This document shows positions 24,934 through 33,481 of a DNA stretch of 64,000 bases, piece after piece. The stretch comes from CAVQBJ01 sp963710725. Its GTDB lineage: Bacteria; Actinomycetota; Thermoleophilia; Solirubrobacterales; Solirubrobacteraceae. Numbering within the stretch: the first letter of the stretch is position 1; each line of letters starts with the position of its first letter. The DNA lies in NCBI GenBank assembly GCA_963710725.1, contig CAVQBJ010000008.1, positions 558,001-622,000 on the forward strand, read 5' to 3'. A model generated the notes under the pieces. The model saw only the letters and a program-made list of their open reading frames with translations. It had not been told where the DNA came from and ran no database searches. The position numbers and the translations under genes were made by a program.

Positions 24934-25479
24934 ATGCGGCGAATCGTCCTGCCGGTGACCGTGGCCATCGTCGGGCTGGCCGTGATCGCGCTGCTCATCT
25001 TCGGTCTCGCCACCAAGAACGCCAGTCGCGCTCTCGATAACGCCGTGGCCGCGGGCGAGCGACCGGCGGCCCCCGTGGCCACGCTTCCGCTGCTCGGCCG
25101 ACCGGGCACGAGCTCGCTCGCCGACTATCGCGGCAAGGTCGTGCTGCTCAACTTCTGGGCCTCGTGGTGCGTCCCGTGCCAGACCGAGGCCCCGCAGCTC
25201 GAGCAGACCGACCACGCGCTGCAGGCCGACGACGGCACCGTGCTCGGCGTCACCTACGACGACGCCACGCCCGACTCGGAGAGCTTCGTGCACCAGTACG
25301 GGCTGACCTACCCACAGTTGCGCGACGTCGACGGGAACTTCGCGCACGCGTACGGCACCGACCAGCTGCCGGAGTCCTTCGTCATCGATCGCGAGGGGCG
25401 GGTGGCCGCGATCATCCGCGGCGAGGTCACCCCGGCGTTCCTGTCGCGGGCGGTCGCGATCGCTCAGGCCAAGTCGTGA
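24934..25479 (+). CDS. Thiol-disulfide oxidoreductase CcmG/ResA-like
   Basis: 181 aa. N-terminal membrane anchor (about 3-24), then a thioredoxin fold facing outside. The active site is WCVPC (Cys79, Cys82) in LLNFWASWCVPCQTEAPQLE. GVTYDDATPDSESFVHQYGL carries the central insert of CcmG/ResA/TlpA proteins, and the cis-proline region reads LPESFVIDREG. It reduces apocytochrome cysteines before heme attachment. Its GTGA overlap with ccmH supports a cytochrome c role. The ccmE-ccmF cluster is 8 kb away. Confidence 0.9.
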   Translation: MRRIVLPVTVAIVGLAVIALLIFGLATKNASRALDNAVAAGERPAAPVATLPLLGRPGTSSLADYRGKVVLLNFWASWCVPCQTEAPQLEQTDHALQADDGTVLGVTYDDATPDSESFVHQYGLTYPQLRDVDGNFAHAYGTDQLPESFVIDREGRVAAIIRGEVTPAFLSRAVAIAQAKS

Positions 25480-25952
25480 GACGAGCGGGCCGCGGCGCCG
25501 CGATGCGGGCGGCCGCCTGCGGCGTCGTCGCTCTGCTCGCGGTGGCCGCGCCGGCATTCGCCGTCGCGCCTCGCACCTCGCTGACGGCGGTCCAGTCCGA
25601 CGTGATGTGCGTCGTCTGCAAGCTCCCGCTCGCCGTGTCGGAGTCGCCGCAGGCCGACCGCGAGCGGGCGTTCATCCAGTCGCTCGTCGTGGCCGGCGAG
25701 ACCGAGAGCCAGATCAAGAGCGCGCTCGTCGGCCAGTACGGGCCGGCGGTTATCGCCACGCCGAGCACACACGGATTCGGACTCGTGGCCTACATCGTGC
25801 CGATCATCGCCGTGCTCGCCCTCGTGGGCCTGCTTCTCCTCCTGCTGCCGCGCTGGCGTCGCCGCGGCGCGCAGGCACCGCCGGCCGCGCCCGCGCTCGG
25901 CCCCGACGATCGGGCCCGCCTCGACGCCGAGCTCGCCCGCTACGACGGCTGA
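25476..25952 (+). CDS. ccmH: Cytochrome c biogenesis protein CcmH
   Basis: 158 aa from GTG 25476, which overlaps the ccmG stop by 4 nt. Signal sequence (Arg-rich start, hydrophobic to about residue 30), a helical domain with the redox motif CVVC (Cys45, Cys48) in VMCVVCKLPLAVSESPQADR, then a C-terminal membrane helix (about 103-125) and a short charged tail. CcmH takes part in thiol reduction and apocytochrome presentation to CcmF. An inner ATG at 25503 is the alternative start but loses the charged N-region. Confidence 0.9.
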   Translation: MRRAGRGAAMRAAACGVVALLAVAAPAFAVAPRTSLTAVQSDVMCVVCKLPLAVSESPQADRERAFIQSLVVAGETESQIKSALVGQYGPAVIATPSTHGFGLVAYIVPIIAVLALVGLLLLLLPRWRRRGAQAPPAAPALGPDDRARLDAELARYDG

Positions 25953-25970
25953 CTTCGCGGCGGCGACCGG

Positions 25971-27614
25971 CTACATCTGCTGCGGCGCGCTGACGCCGAG
26001 CAGGTCGAGCGCCTGCGCGATCGTGTCGCGGGTGGCGACGGCGAGCGCGAGCCGGAAGGACTCGACCTCGGCGGGCTCGGCTCCGACGATCTGGCAGTCG
26101 CGGTAGAACGCCGTGAAGTCCTTGGCGAGCGCGAGCGCGTACGCGGCGATGCGGTGCGGCGCCCGGCGCTCGGCCGCCTCGGCCACCTCCTCGGGGAAGG
26201 CGAGGATCGCCTTCACCAGCGAGCGCTCGGCGTCCTCGAGCGACGCGGGCGGTGACGCGCCGCCGCCGGCCCAGCTCCGATCCGCGAGCGCCTCCGCGAC
26301 GCGCTCCTCGCCGGCCTTGGCGAGCACCGAGACGATACGAGCGTGCGCGTACTGGATGTAGTAGACGGGGTTGTCGGCGCTCTCGGCGCGCGCCAGGTCG
26401 AGGTCGAGGTCGACCGTCGTGTCGGGCGAGCGGGCGAGCAGGAAGTAGCGCGCGGCGTCGGAGCCGATCTCGGTGATGAGGTCGTCGAGCGTCACGAACT
26501 CGCCGCGACGCTTGGACATCGAGGCGCGCTCGGCGCCCTCGACGAGGTGGACGAACTGCATGATGATGAGCTCGAGCTGGTCGGGATCGGCGCCGATCGC
26601 CGCCAGGGCGGCCTTCATGCGGGCGATGTAGCCGTGGTGATCGGCGCCCCACACGTCGATCAGCCGCTCGAACCCGCGCGCGAGCTTGTTGCGGTGGTAC
26701 GCGACGTCGGACGCGAAGTAGGTGTGATCTCCGCTGGAGCGCTCGAGCACGCGGTCCTTGTCGTCTCCGTGCGCGGTGGTGCGCAGCCACAGCGCGCCTT
26801 CGTGGCGGTAGGACTCGCCGCGCTCCTGAAGCTCGGTGAGCTCGCGGTCGACCGGCGTCGGATCGCCCTCGTGCAGGGAGCGCTCGGAGAACCACACGTC
26901 GAAGCGCACGCCGAAGCGCCGCAGCGTGGCGCGGAACATCGCCAGGCAGGCGGCGACCGCCTCCTGACCGAGCGTGTCGAGGTCGAGCGTGCGCGCGCGA
27001 TCGAGGTCCACGAGCCCGGCGACGTAGTCGCCCTGATAGCCGTCCTCCGGCGGCTCCTCGCCGTTGGCGCGAGCCTGAATCGACTCGGCGAGCCGCCGCA
27101 CCTGGCTTCCGTAGTCGTTCACGTAGAACTCGCGCGTGACCTCGTGCCCGTGGTAGGCGAGGATCCGGGCGAGCGCGTCGCCGTAGGCGGCATGGCGGCC
27201 GTGCGCGACGGTCAGCGGGCCGGTCGGATTCGTGCTCAGGAACTCGACGTTCACGCGCTCCGGTCGCGCGGCCCCGGCGGCGCCGAAGCGCAGTCCCCCG
27301 GCGATCACGCGCGCGAGGCCGGCGCGAAACCAGTCGTCCTCGAAGAAGAGATTCAGGAAGCCCGGTCCCGCGACCTCGACGCGCCCGACGTGCCCGGCGA
27401 GCTCGCGCGTCAGCTCGGCACCGAGCCGCTCGGCGACGTCACGCGGGGGCTGCTTCATCACCGGCGCCAGCAGGAGGGCGGCGTTCGTCGAGTAATCGCC
27501 GAAGTCGGGCCGCGGCGGGCGCTCGAGCGTGAGCGTCCCGCGCGGGTGCTCTCCCCCGGTCAGCTCCGCGGTGGCGGCCAGCACCGCCGCGCGGAGGTCG
27601 GCCAGGGGCGTCAC
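25971..27614 (-). CDS. argS: Arginyl-tRNA synthetase
   Basis: 547 aa from GTG 27614. Class I synthetase: N-terminal Arg-tRNA-synt N domain (FGDYSTNAALLLAP), the catalytic block VEFLSTNPTGPLTVAHGRHAAYGDALAR (two runs) holding the HIGH-type motif as HGRH, and REFYVNDYGSQVRRLAES. The KMSKS-type loop reads ASMSKRRGEFVTLDDLI. A DALR anticodon-binding domain is C-terminal. It charges tRNA-Arg. The start overlaps the upstream TrkA-domain gene by 4 nt (GTGA), which decides the start among several options. Confidence 0.95.
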   Translation of the reverse strand: MTPLADLRAAVLAATAELTGGEHPRGTLTLERPPRPDFGDYSTNAALLLAPVMKQPPRDVAERLGAELTRELAGHVGRVEVAGPGFLNLFFEDDWFRAGLARVIAGGLRFGAAGAARPERVNVEFLSTNPTGPLTVAHGRHAAYGDALARILAYHGHEVTREFYVNDYGSQVRRLAESIQARANGEEPPEDGYQGDYVAGLVDLDRARTLDLDTLGQEAVAACLAMFRATLRRFGVRFDVWFSERSLHEGDPTPVDRELTELQERGESYRHEGALWLRTTAHGDDKDRVLERSSGDHTYFASDVAYHRNKLARGFERLIDVWGADHHGYIARMKAALAAIGADPDQLELIIMQFVHLVEGAERASMSKRRGEFVTLDDLITEIGSDAARYFLLARSPDTTVDLDLDLARAESADNPVYYIQYAHARIVSVLAKAGEERVAEALADRSWAGGGASPPASLEDAERSLVKAILAFPEEVAEAAERRAPHRIAAYALALAKDFTAFYRDCQIVGAEPAEVESFRLALAVATRDTIAQALDLLGVSAPQQM

Positions 27615-28714
27615 GGCGCCGTCTCCGCGGCCCCGTGCCCCGCAGGCGGTGCCCCGCCCGCGCGATCGACCTGCGGCCGCACATCGAACAGCCGCTCCAG
27701 GCGGTCGAGCGTGCGCGGCGTGCCCATCGCCATCAGGATGTCCCCGGGCAGCAGGACGGTGTCTCCCGGGGGCTGCGGCTGGAAGTCCCCGTCGCGGCGC
27801 ATGCCGACGATCATCGCGCCGCCCCGGATGTCGGCGAGCGTCTGGTGCGCACCGCCACATCCCTCGTCGACGACGATCTCCTCCATGCGATATTCGGCGT
27901 CGACCTCGAGCACCCCGCTCACCTGCGGGTGCAGCGCGAGTCGTGCCATCTCGGCCCCGCTCGCCTTATAGGGAGAGATGACGCGATCGGCGCCCGCACG
28001 CTTGAGCTTCTTCTCGGAGTCCTCGGCTGCCGCACGCGCGACGATCGCGATGTCGGCGCGCAGCTCGCGGGCGGTGAGCGTGATGAAGATGTTCTCGGCG
28101 TCGGAGTCAGCGCAGACGAGGATCGAGCGCGCATGTTCGATGCCGGCGGCCTGCAGGACGGCGTCCTCGGCGGCATCTCCCTCGATGAAGCGCACGCCGA
28201 CGCCCTGCGCGAGCTCACGGTTCTCCGGTCGAGAGTCGATGACGACGTACTTCGCATCGGCCGCCCGCAGGTCGCGCGCGACCTGCCGGCCGACGCGACC
28301 GTAGCCGCAGATGATGTGGTGGTCGGTCAGGGAGGCGATCATCTTCAGGAGCCGGCGCTCGGCGAGCAGCTCGCCGAGGTGTCCGGCCACGAAGAACTCC
28401 GTGACGGTGGCGAACGCGTAGAAGAGCGTACCGACGCCCAGCACGATCAGCAGGACCTCGACGACCTGTCCACCCGTCGAGTGCGGCTCGCCGAGGCGCC
28501 CCACGGTGGACAGCGTGTCAAGCGTCCAGCGCAGCCCGTACCAGGCGCTCGTGTGTTCGGTCAGCGACAGGCCGATCGTCCCGAACAGCACCAGGGCGGC
28601 GACCACGAGGCCCAGCCAGATGATCCGCCGCGCGAACAGGAGCAGCTCGCGCCGGGGGCCGGGCAGCGGTGCCGGCGGGCGCACATCGGGGTGTTCAGTG
28701 GTGATAGGGCTCAC
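27611..28714 (-). CDS. TrkA-domain ion-channel-like protein with altered filter
   Basis: 367 aa. Two membrane helices (about 24-45 and 80-104) flank a pore-like loop, then a TrkA-N/RCK domain (IICGYGRVGRQVARDLRAADAKYVVIDSRPE, two runs; SILVCADSDAENIF) and a TrkA-C domain (VDEGCGGAHQTLADI). This is the layout of MthK-type K+ channels. The filter position reads TLSTVGRLGEP instead of the consensus TVGYGD, so K+ selectivity is doubtful. The GTG start at 28714 overlaps rlmH by 20 nt; GTG 28684 is an alternative. The stop overlaps argS. Confidence 0.8.
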   Translation of the reverse strand: MSPITTEHPDVRPPAPLPGPRRELLLFARRIIWLGLVVAALVLFGTIGLSLTEHTSAWYGLRWTLDTLSTVGRLGEPHSTGGQVVEVLLIVLGVGTLFYAFATVTEFFVAGHLGELLAERRLLKMIASLTDHHIICGYGRVGRQVARDLRAADAKYVVIDSRPENRELAQGVGVRFIEGDAAEDAVLQAAGIEHARSILVCADSDAENIFITLTARELRADIAIVARAAAEDSEKKLKRAGADRVISPYKASGAEMARLALHPQVSGVLEVDAEYRMEEIVVDEGCGGAHQTLADIRGGAMIVGMRRDGDFQPQPPGDTVLLPGDILMAMGTPRTLDRLERLFDVRPQVDRAGGAPPAGHGAAETAP

Positions 28715-29102
28715 CCGCGAGGATCTTGTGGGCACGGTAGAGCTGCTCGAGCAGCACGACGCGCGCGAGCTGGTGGGGCAGAGTGAACGGGCCGAGCGAC
28801 AGGCGATGCTCGACGGCATCGAGCTCGAGGCCGAAGGCGCCGCCGATCACGAAGGCGAGGTCCCTTCCCGCGTGGCGGCGCTCCTCGATGAAGCGGCTGA
28901 AGTCGAGGCTGTCGTAGCTCGCGCCGCGGTCGGACAGCAGCGAGACGAACGCCCGCTCGGGCAGCCGTCGCGAGACATCGTCCTCGTCGCGCAGCTCGAT
29001 CTCCTCGAGGCGCGCGTAGCGCGAGAGCAGCTTGCGATAGTGCGCGACGTCGTCGACGAACGGCGCGCGCAGCCGTCCGACCGACAATATGAGCAGACGC
29101 AG
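28695..29102 (-). CDS. rlmH: 23S rRNA (pseudouridine1915-N3)-methyltransferase RlmH, probable CTG start
   Basis: 135 aa if started at CTG 29102. SPOUT fold: the knot motif is FVIGGAFGLELDAVEHRLSLG, ending LEQLYRAHKILAGEPYHH as in the family. RlmH methylates pseudouridine 1915 of 23S rRNA. Starting at TTG 29087 gives MSVGRLRAPF and loses the conserved first strand. In frame upstream the codons read CTG-CGT-CTG-CTC-ATA-TTG, giving MRLLILSVGRL, the normal family N-terminus. GGAGG at 29115-29111 is 8 nt before that CTG and 23 nt before the TTG. No ATG or GTG is available. Confidence 0.88.
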   Translation of the reverse strand: MRLLILSVGRLRAPFVDDVAHYRKLLSRYARLEEIELRDEDDVSRRLPERAFVSLLSDRGASYDSLDFSRFIEERRHAGRDLAFVIGGAFGLELDAVEHRLSLGPFTLPHQLARVVLLEQLYRAHKILAGEPYHH

Positions 29103-29110
29103 GGGGATTG

Positions 29111-29115
29111 CCTCC
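29111..29115 (-). promoter_or_regulatory. Shine-Dalgarno that decides the rlmH start
   Basis: GGAGG on the minus strand, 8 nt before a CTG codon at 29102-29100. Spacing is ideal for CTG and wrong for the downstream TTG. Confidence 0.6.
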
Positions 29116-29155
29116 AGAACGCGATCGACATTCGGTCCTGGGATACTAGGCTCCG

Positions 29156-29476
29156 GTGAGCGACGAAGCCCAGCAGCCCGAGCGTCACATCAACATCCAC
29201 TTCTCGCCGGAGATGATGGGCGGCACGTATGCGAACTTCGCGAACGTGAGCCACTCCGACTACGAGTTCACGATCACCTTCGCCCGCGTCGACCACGAGG
29301 TCGAGGCCGAGGAGATCCCCGGCGTCGTGGTGTCGCGCGTCAACCTTTCGGCGCGCTTCATCCGCGAGCTCATCGACGCCATGGAGGACAACTACTCCAA
29401 GTGGCAGACCCGTGAGGGGATCAAGAATCTGCCCGAGTTCGGCGCGCCTCAGCCGGGCTCGGAATCGGCCGAGTGA
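29156..29476 (+). CDS. DUF3467 family protein
   Basis: 106 aa. Family pattern: INIHFSPEMMGGTYANFANVSHSDYEFTITFARV (two runs), then SARFIRELIDAMEDNYSKWQTREGIKNLPE. Small beta-rich cytoplasmic protein of unknown function. The GTG start follows a -10-like GATACT (29142-29147) by 8 nt, so the transcript is probably leaderless. It is divergent from rlmH and convergent with the M48 peptidase gene, overlapping it by 28 nt at the 3' ends. Confidence 0.85.
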   Translation: MSDEAQQPERHINIHFSPEMMGGTYANFANVSHSDYEFTITFARVDHEVEAEEIPGVVVSRVNLSARFIRELIDAMEDNYSKWQTREGIKNLPEFGAPQPGSESAE

Positions 29477-30774
29477 CCTGACGGCGACGCGACCGGCTCG
29501 CGCTCGAGGCGGTCGTAGGCCCGCGCGACACCGATGCGAGCGAGCGCCGGCGGATGCGTCCCCCCGAGCGCCACGAGCCAGCGCGGCGGGTTCGGGTCGG
29601 CGAGGTTCTGGGTCACGATCTTGCGCTCGAAGGAGATGAAGGCCTGCGGAGCGCCGGTCAGTCGCAGCGACATGACGTCGGCGCGCGTCTCGAGCGCCCG
29701 CATGAGCGGGCCAGCGCTGATCCCGAGCATGGCGCCGACGAGCCCGAGCGACAGCGCGAGCGAGCCGAGCGTCGCGAGATCCGGCTCGCCGGCGCCGGGC
29801 CGCAGGGCGCGCGCCAGCGTCGACGCGGCCTGCAGCGCCGCCGGCGCGACGATCGCCGTGTAGGCGAGACCGCGCGGCACGTCGCGGTGACGCACGTGCG
29901 CGAGCTCGTGGGCGACGACGACGCGCGCCTCCTCCTCGCTGAACCGCTCGAGCAGCGTGTCGAACAGGACGACGCGCTTGGTCGGACCCAACCCGGTCAC
30001 GTAGGCGTTCGCCGCGGTCGTTCGCCGGCTCGCGTCGATCTCGTAGACCTCGCGGACGCGCACCCCGGCCTGCTCGGCGAGCTCGAACACCGCGTTGCGC
30101 AGCGGCCCCGCCGCGAGCGGTTCGAAGCGGTTGAACGCCGGGTCGAGGAGCACCGGAGAGAGCAGCGCGAGCAGCGTGCCCCCGGCGATGCCGGCCCCGG
30201 CGGCGCCGAGCCACCACGTCCGCGGTGCGCGCCGCATCAGCGTCAGCGCGCCGGCGGACACCGCGGCGGCGAACGGCATGCCGATGCCCGCGGCCTTGGC
30301 AACGTCCGCTCCCCACCCGCCCCAGCCCTGGGTGGCCAGCCCGACGGCCCGCGCTCGTCGGTGCTCGACGGCGTCGAACGGCAGTCCGATCGCCGTGAGG
30401 GCGACCGTGAGCGCGGCGCCGCGCCCCGCGTCGGCGAGCGCCGTCCTCGTCGCGCTGGGGTGGCGGCGGAACCGGGTGCGTCGCGGGCGCGCCGGCCGCC
30501 GCGCCACCGCGAGCAGCGCACCGGCCTGCGCGGCGCTCGACGCCGCCCCGAGCAGCATCTGCGTGCGGCGGTAGGCCCGGGCGCGCGCCACCTCGGCGGC
30601 GTCGAAGAGCTCCTCGCAGCTGACCGGATCCGGATCGATGAGCCCCGAGCGCGGGCGCAGGAGCGCCACCGCAGCGGCGCTGCTGGCCAGCACGGTGGCG
30701 ATGCCCGCGGGCCATGGCCACCGCGAATCGGGGGGTGTGCGACGTCGCAGTCCTTTGCCCGATCGGCGGCTCAT
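29449..30774 (-). CDS. M48 family membrane metalloprotease (CAAX protease type)
   Basis: 441 aa. Several membrane helices precede the zinc motif HELAH (His289, Glu290, His293) in EEEARVVVAHELAHVRHRDV; the third ligand is likely the Glu of ALETRADVMSLRLTG. NAYVTGLGPTKRVVLFDTLL is a typical M48 block. Members cleave prenylated or damaged membrane proteins on the cytoplasmic side. Natural substrate here unknown. ATG 30774 follows GAGGCGGG. The end overlaps the DUF3467 gene. Confidence 0.88.
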   Translation of the reverse strand: MSRRSGKGLRRRTPPDSRWPWPAGIATVLASSAAAVALLRPRSGLIDPDPVSCEELFDAAEVARARAYRRTQMLLGAASSAAQAGALLAVARRPARPRRTRFRRHPSATRTALADAGRGAALTVALTAIGLPFDAVEHRRARAVGLATQGWGGWGADVAKAAGIGMPFAAAVSAGALTLMRRAPRTWWLGAAGAGIAGGTLLALLSPVLLDPAFNRFEPLAAGPLRNAVFELAEQAGVRVREVYEIDASRRTTAANAYVTGLGPTKRVVLFDTLLERFSEEEARVVVAHELAHVRHRDVPRGLAYTAIVAPAALQAASTLARALRPGAGEPDLATLGSLALSLGLVGAMLGISAGPLMRALETRADVMSLRLTGAPQAFISFERKIVTQNLADPNPPRWLVALGGTHPPALARIGVARAYDRLEREPVASPSGHSADSEPG

Positions 30775-30951
30775 CGACCCGCCTCGGGCACCCTGACCCG
30801 CGGTTGCGCCTGCGCGGCCGTCATAATCGACGCACTGTAGCCTCACCTGGGTGACGCCGCAGAGCGGTGCCTGGCCCGTGCGACAGACTGACGCCGCGTC
30901 AGTTCGCTCAAGGCGTCCCTCGTCGGCCCGCATCGTTGCATCCCTTCGCAC

Positions 30952-31683
30952 ATGAAGGTCGCAGTCATCTCCGACATCCACGGCAACCGCCAGGCCTTCG
31001 AGGCCGTGCTCGCCGAGGTCGCCGACAGTGGCGCCTCCGAGACATGGTGCCTCGGCGATCTCGTGGGCTACGGTGCCGACCCCGACGCGTGCGTCGAGCT
31101 CGCGCGGGAGCACGCCGCGATCTGCCTCGCCGGCAATCACGACCTGGCGGTGACCGGCGAGATCCCGCTCGCCGAGTTCTCCCGCGGCGCGAGCCTCGCG
31201 GCCCAGTGGACCCAGGACGTGATCGATCCGGCCAACCTCGATTTCCTGGCCGGGCTGCAGCCACAGGGCGAGGCGGCATCGATCGGTCTCTATCACGCCA
31301 GTCCCCGCGATCCGGTGTGGGAGTACGTGCTCTCCGCGCTGCTCGCCGAGCTGTGCTTCGACGAGCAGGCCCAGCGCGTGTGCCTCATCGGCCACTCCCA
31401 CGTCGCCCTGTCGTTCGTGCGCCCGGACGGCGAGCTGGCGACCGGCGAGCCGCGCCGGGCCGGCGAGGAGCTCGACGTATCCTCGGGGGAGTGGCTGCTC
31501 AACCCCGGGAGCGTCGGCCAGCCCCGCGACGGCGATCCGCGGGCGGCCTGGATGCTGCTCGACCTCGATGCCGGCCGGGCGACGTTCCATCGCACCGAGT
31601 ACGACATCGGCGCGGCGGCGGCGGCGATCCGGGCCGCACGACTGCCGGCCTCGCTCGCCGAGCGGCTGGAGTACGGCCAATGA
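30952..31683 (+). CDS. Metallophosphoesterase (calcineurin-like)
   Basis: 243 aa. Metal-binding motifs in order: SDIHGNRQAFEAVL (Asp, His), CLGDLVGYGADP (Gly-Asp), AGNHDLAVTG (Asn-His), GHSHVALSF (His-x-His). It resembles the YfcE/small-phosphodiesterase group. Cytoplasmic. First gene of an operon in which it overlaps a lipoprotein gene by ATGA, which in turn overlaps a Ser/Thr kinase by ATGA. A dephosphorylating partner to the kinase is possible, but the sequence does not show a protein phosphatase specificity. Confidence 0.88.
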   Translation: MKVAVISDIHGNRQAFEAVLAEVADSGASETWCLGDLVGYGADPDACVELAREHAAICLAGNHDLAVTGEIPLAEFSRGASLAAQWTQDVIDPANLDFLAGLQPQGEAASIGLYHASPRDPVWEYVLSALLAELCFDEQAQRVCLIGHSHVALSFVRPDGELATGEPRRAGEELDVSSGEWLLNPGSVGQPRDGDPRAAWMLLDLDAGRATFHRTEYDIGAAAAAIRAARLPASLAERLEYGQ

Positions 31684-32288
31684 GAACGGCCACGATCTCG
31701 CGGGCCGCCGTCGCGAGCGCGATCGTGCTCGGCGCCACCGCGCTCGCCGGTTGCGGCGGCAGCAGCAAGGGCCTCATTCCGACGGCGAACGCCGGGACGC
31801 TGCAGAACGACTTCGCCAACGTCGAGCAGTTCGTCTCCTCGGGCGACTGCGCAAAGGCGCTCGGCTGGATCCACCAGGCCCAGCTCCATCTGGCCGCGCT
31901 GCCCTCGAGCGTGAACGCAGGCCTGCGCGCGCAGCTCGCGCTCGGGATCCAGGACCTCGCGACCAGCGCGGTCAGCGAATGCGCGCAGAATGTGACGACG
32001 TCGACAACCACGACGAGCACGACGTCGAGCACGTCGAGCAGCGCGACCACGAGCACGAGCGCGACGACGACGACCACGACCTCGAGCGTCATCACCACGA
32101 CCACCACCTCGAGTCCGATCCCATCGGTCACCCCCGGGAATAACGGGGGCACGCCGCCGATCGTGACCACCACGGCCACCGCGACGTTCGTGCCGGGCGG
32201 CGGCCAGGGTCAGGGCAACGGCCAGGGCAACGGCAGCGGCGGGAGTGGCCAGGGCGGCAACGGCGCCGGCGGAGTCGGGGCGCCATGA
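31680..32288 (+). CDS. Thr-rich lipoprotein
   Basis: 202 aa. Lipobox TALAGC (Cys about residue 24). A helical folded part (about 38-100) contains two cysteines (SSGDCAKAL and AVSECAQNV), followed by a long Thr/Ser stretch and a Gly/Gln/Asn repeat tail, likely an extended cell-wall-spanning region. No recognised family. Middle gene of the phosphoesterase-lipoprotein-kinase operon with 4-nt overlaps on both sides, so it may be an external sensor or partner of the kinase (inference). Confidence 0.7.
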   Translation: MRTATISRAAVASAIVLGATALAGCGGSSKGLIPTANAGTLQNDFANVEQFVSSGDCAKALGWIHQAQLHLAALPSSVNAGLRAQLALGIQDLATSAVSECAQNVTTSTTTTSTTSSTSSSATTSTSATTTTTTSSVITTTTTSSPIPSVTPGNNGGTPPIVTTTATATFVPGGGQGQGNGQGNGSGGSGQGGNGAGGVGAP

Positions 32289-33469
32289 ACGACACTCAGG
32301 TCATCGCCGGGCGATACCGGCTGGAGGGGCGCCTCGGGTACGGCGGGATGTCGACCGTCCACCGGGCGCTCGACACCCGCCTCGAGCGACCGGTGGCGGT
32401 GAAGCTGCTCGCCGAGCACCTGGCGGACGATCCGACCTTCGTGTCGCGATTCCAGCGCGAGGCGCAGGCGGCCGCCCGCCTGATCCACCCGAACATCGTG
32501 CAGGTGTTCGACTCGGGCCTCGACGAGCAGTCGGGTCGCCACTACATCGTGATGGAGTACATCGAGGGGCAGTCCTGCGCCGAGATCCTCCGCGACGACG
32601 GATGGATGGAGGTCGACGACGTGATGCCGCTCGTCGAGCAGGCCTGCAGCGGCCTCGACTACGCGCATCGCCACGGCGTCATCCATCGCGACGTCAAGCC
32701 CGGGAACCTGCTGCGCTCTCGCGAGGGTGTGGTCAAGCTCGCCGACTTCGGGATCGCCAAGGCGACCGAGCAGTCGAGCATCACCCAGGTCGGGTCGGTC
32801 CTCGGCACCGCGGCCTACCTCGCCCCCGAGCAGGCCCGCGGCGAGGAGGCCGGCGCCCAGGCCGACCTCTACGCGCTCGGCGTCGTCATCTACCAGCTCA
32901 TCTCCGGGCGGCTGCCCTACGAGGCGACATCGCTCACCGAGCTGGCCCTCAAGCAGCAGCAGGAGGAGCCGCCGACGCTCGACACCCTCGTGGCCGCGGT
33001 CAATCCCGAGCTCGCCGACGCGGTCCAGGTCGCGCTCGCCCTCGACCCTCGCGACCGCTACCGCAACGCCCACGAGATGGCGCAGGCCCTCGCCGAGGGA
33101 GCGGTCGGCGTCGCCCCCGGGGCGACCACGACGCCGGCAGCGCGCGCGGCCGGCTCCGAGACGACGCGCCTGATGCCGTCGACGCCGCCGTCACGCAGCC
33201 GCACCCAGCGTCACCCGGGCGTCACGCCGCGCCAACCCCGATCAGCACCGGCGCCCCGCCACGACGAGCCGGGGCCGACGACACGGCCGAGCCGGGCGGG
33301 GCGCGTGCTCGCCGCGGTGATGCTCGTCGTGATCCTCGTCGCCGTGGTCGCGGTGATCGTCGCCCAGATCGGCGGCCAGACGACGATCAAGACGAACGAC
33401 GTCGTGCTGCACAACGTCCAGCAGGACGTCGGCGCCCTCGACCAGCTCGTCAGCAACAACACGCAGTAG
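32285..33469 (+). CDS. Membrane Ser/Thr protein kinase (PknB-like)
   Basis: 394 aa. Complete kinase domain (about 11-270): glycine loop GRLGYGGMSTV, catalytic Lys40 in VAVK, HRDVKPGNLL catalytic loop, DFGIAK, activation segment SSITQVGSVLGTAAYLAPEQA. A Pro/Arg-rich juxtamembrane linker leads to one membrane helix (about 338-360) and an outside tail of only about 35 residues. There are no PASTA repeats, so it cannot sense muropeptides the PknB way. It overlaps the lipoprotein gene by ATGA. Confidence 0.93.
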   Translation: MNDTQVIAGRYRLEGRLGYGGMSTVHRALDTRLERPVAVKLLAEHLADDPTFVSRFQREAQAAARLIHPNIVQVFDSGLDEQSGRHYIVMEYIEGQSCAEILRDDGWMEVDDVMPLVEQACSGLDYAHRHGVIHRDVKPGNLLRSREGVVKLADFGIAKATEQSSITQVGSVLGTAAYLAPEQARGEEAGAQADLYALGVVIYQLISGRLPYEATSLTELALKQQQEEPPTLDTLVAAVNPELADAVQVALALDPRDRYRNAHEMAQALAEGAVGVAPGATTTPAARAAGSETTRLMPSTPPSRSRTQRHPGVTPRQPRSAPAPRHDEPGPTTRPSRAGRVLAAVMLVVILVAVVAVIVAQIGGQTTIKTNDVVLHNVQQDVGALDQLVSNNTQ

Positions 33470-33481
33470 CCGCGCCGGAGC

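Noticed and set aside
31990..32280. Thr/Ser and Gly/Gln repeats considered as a frameshift or misassembly
   Set aside because: The frame stays open, third-position GC bias is kept, and the ATGA overlap with the kinase is in frame.
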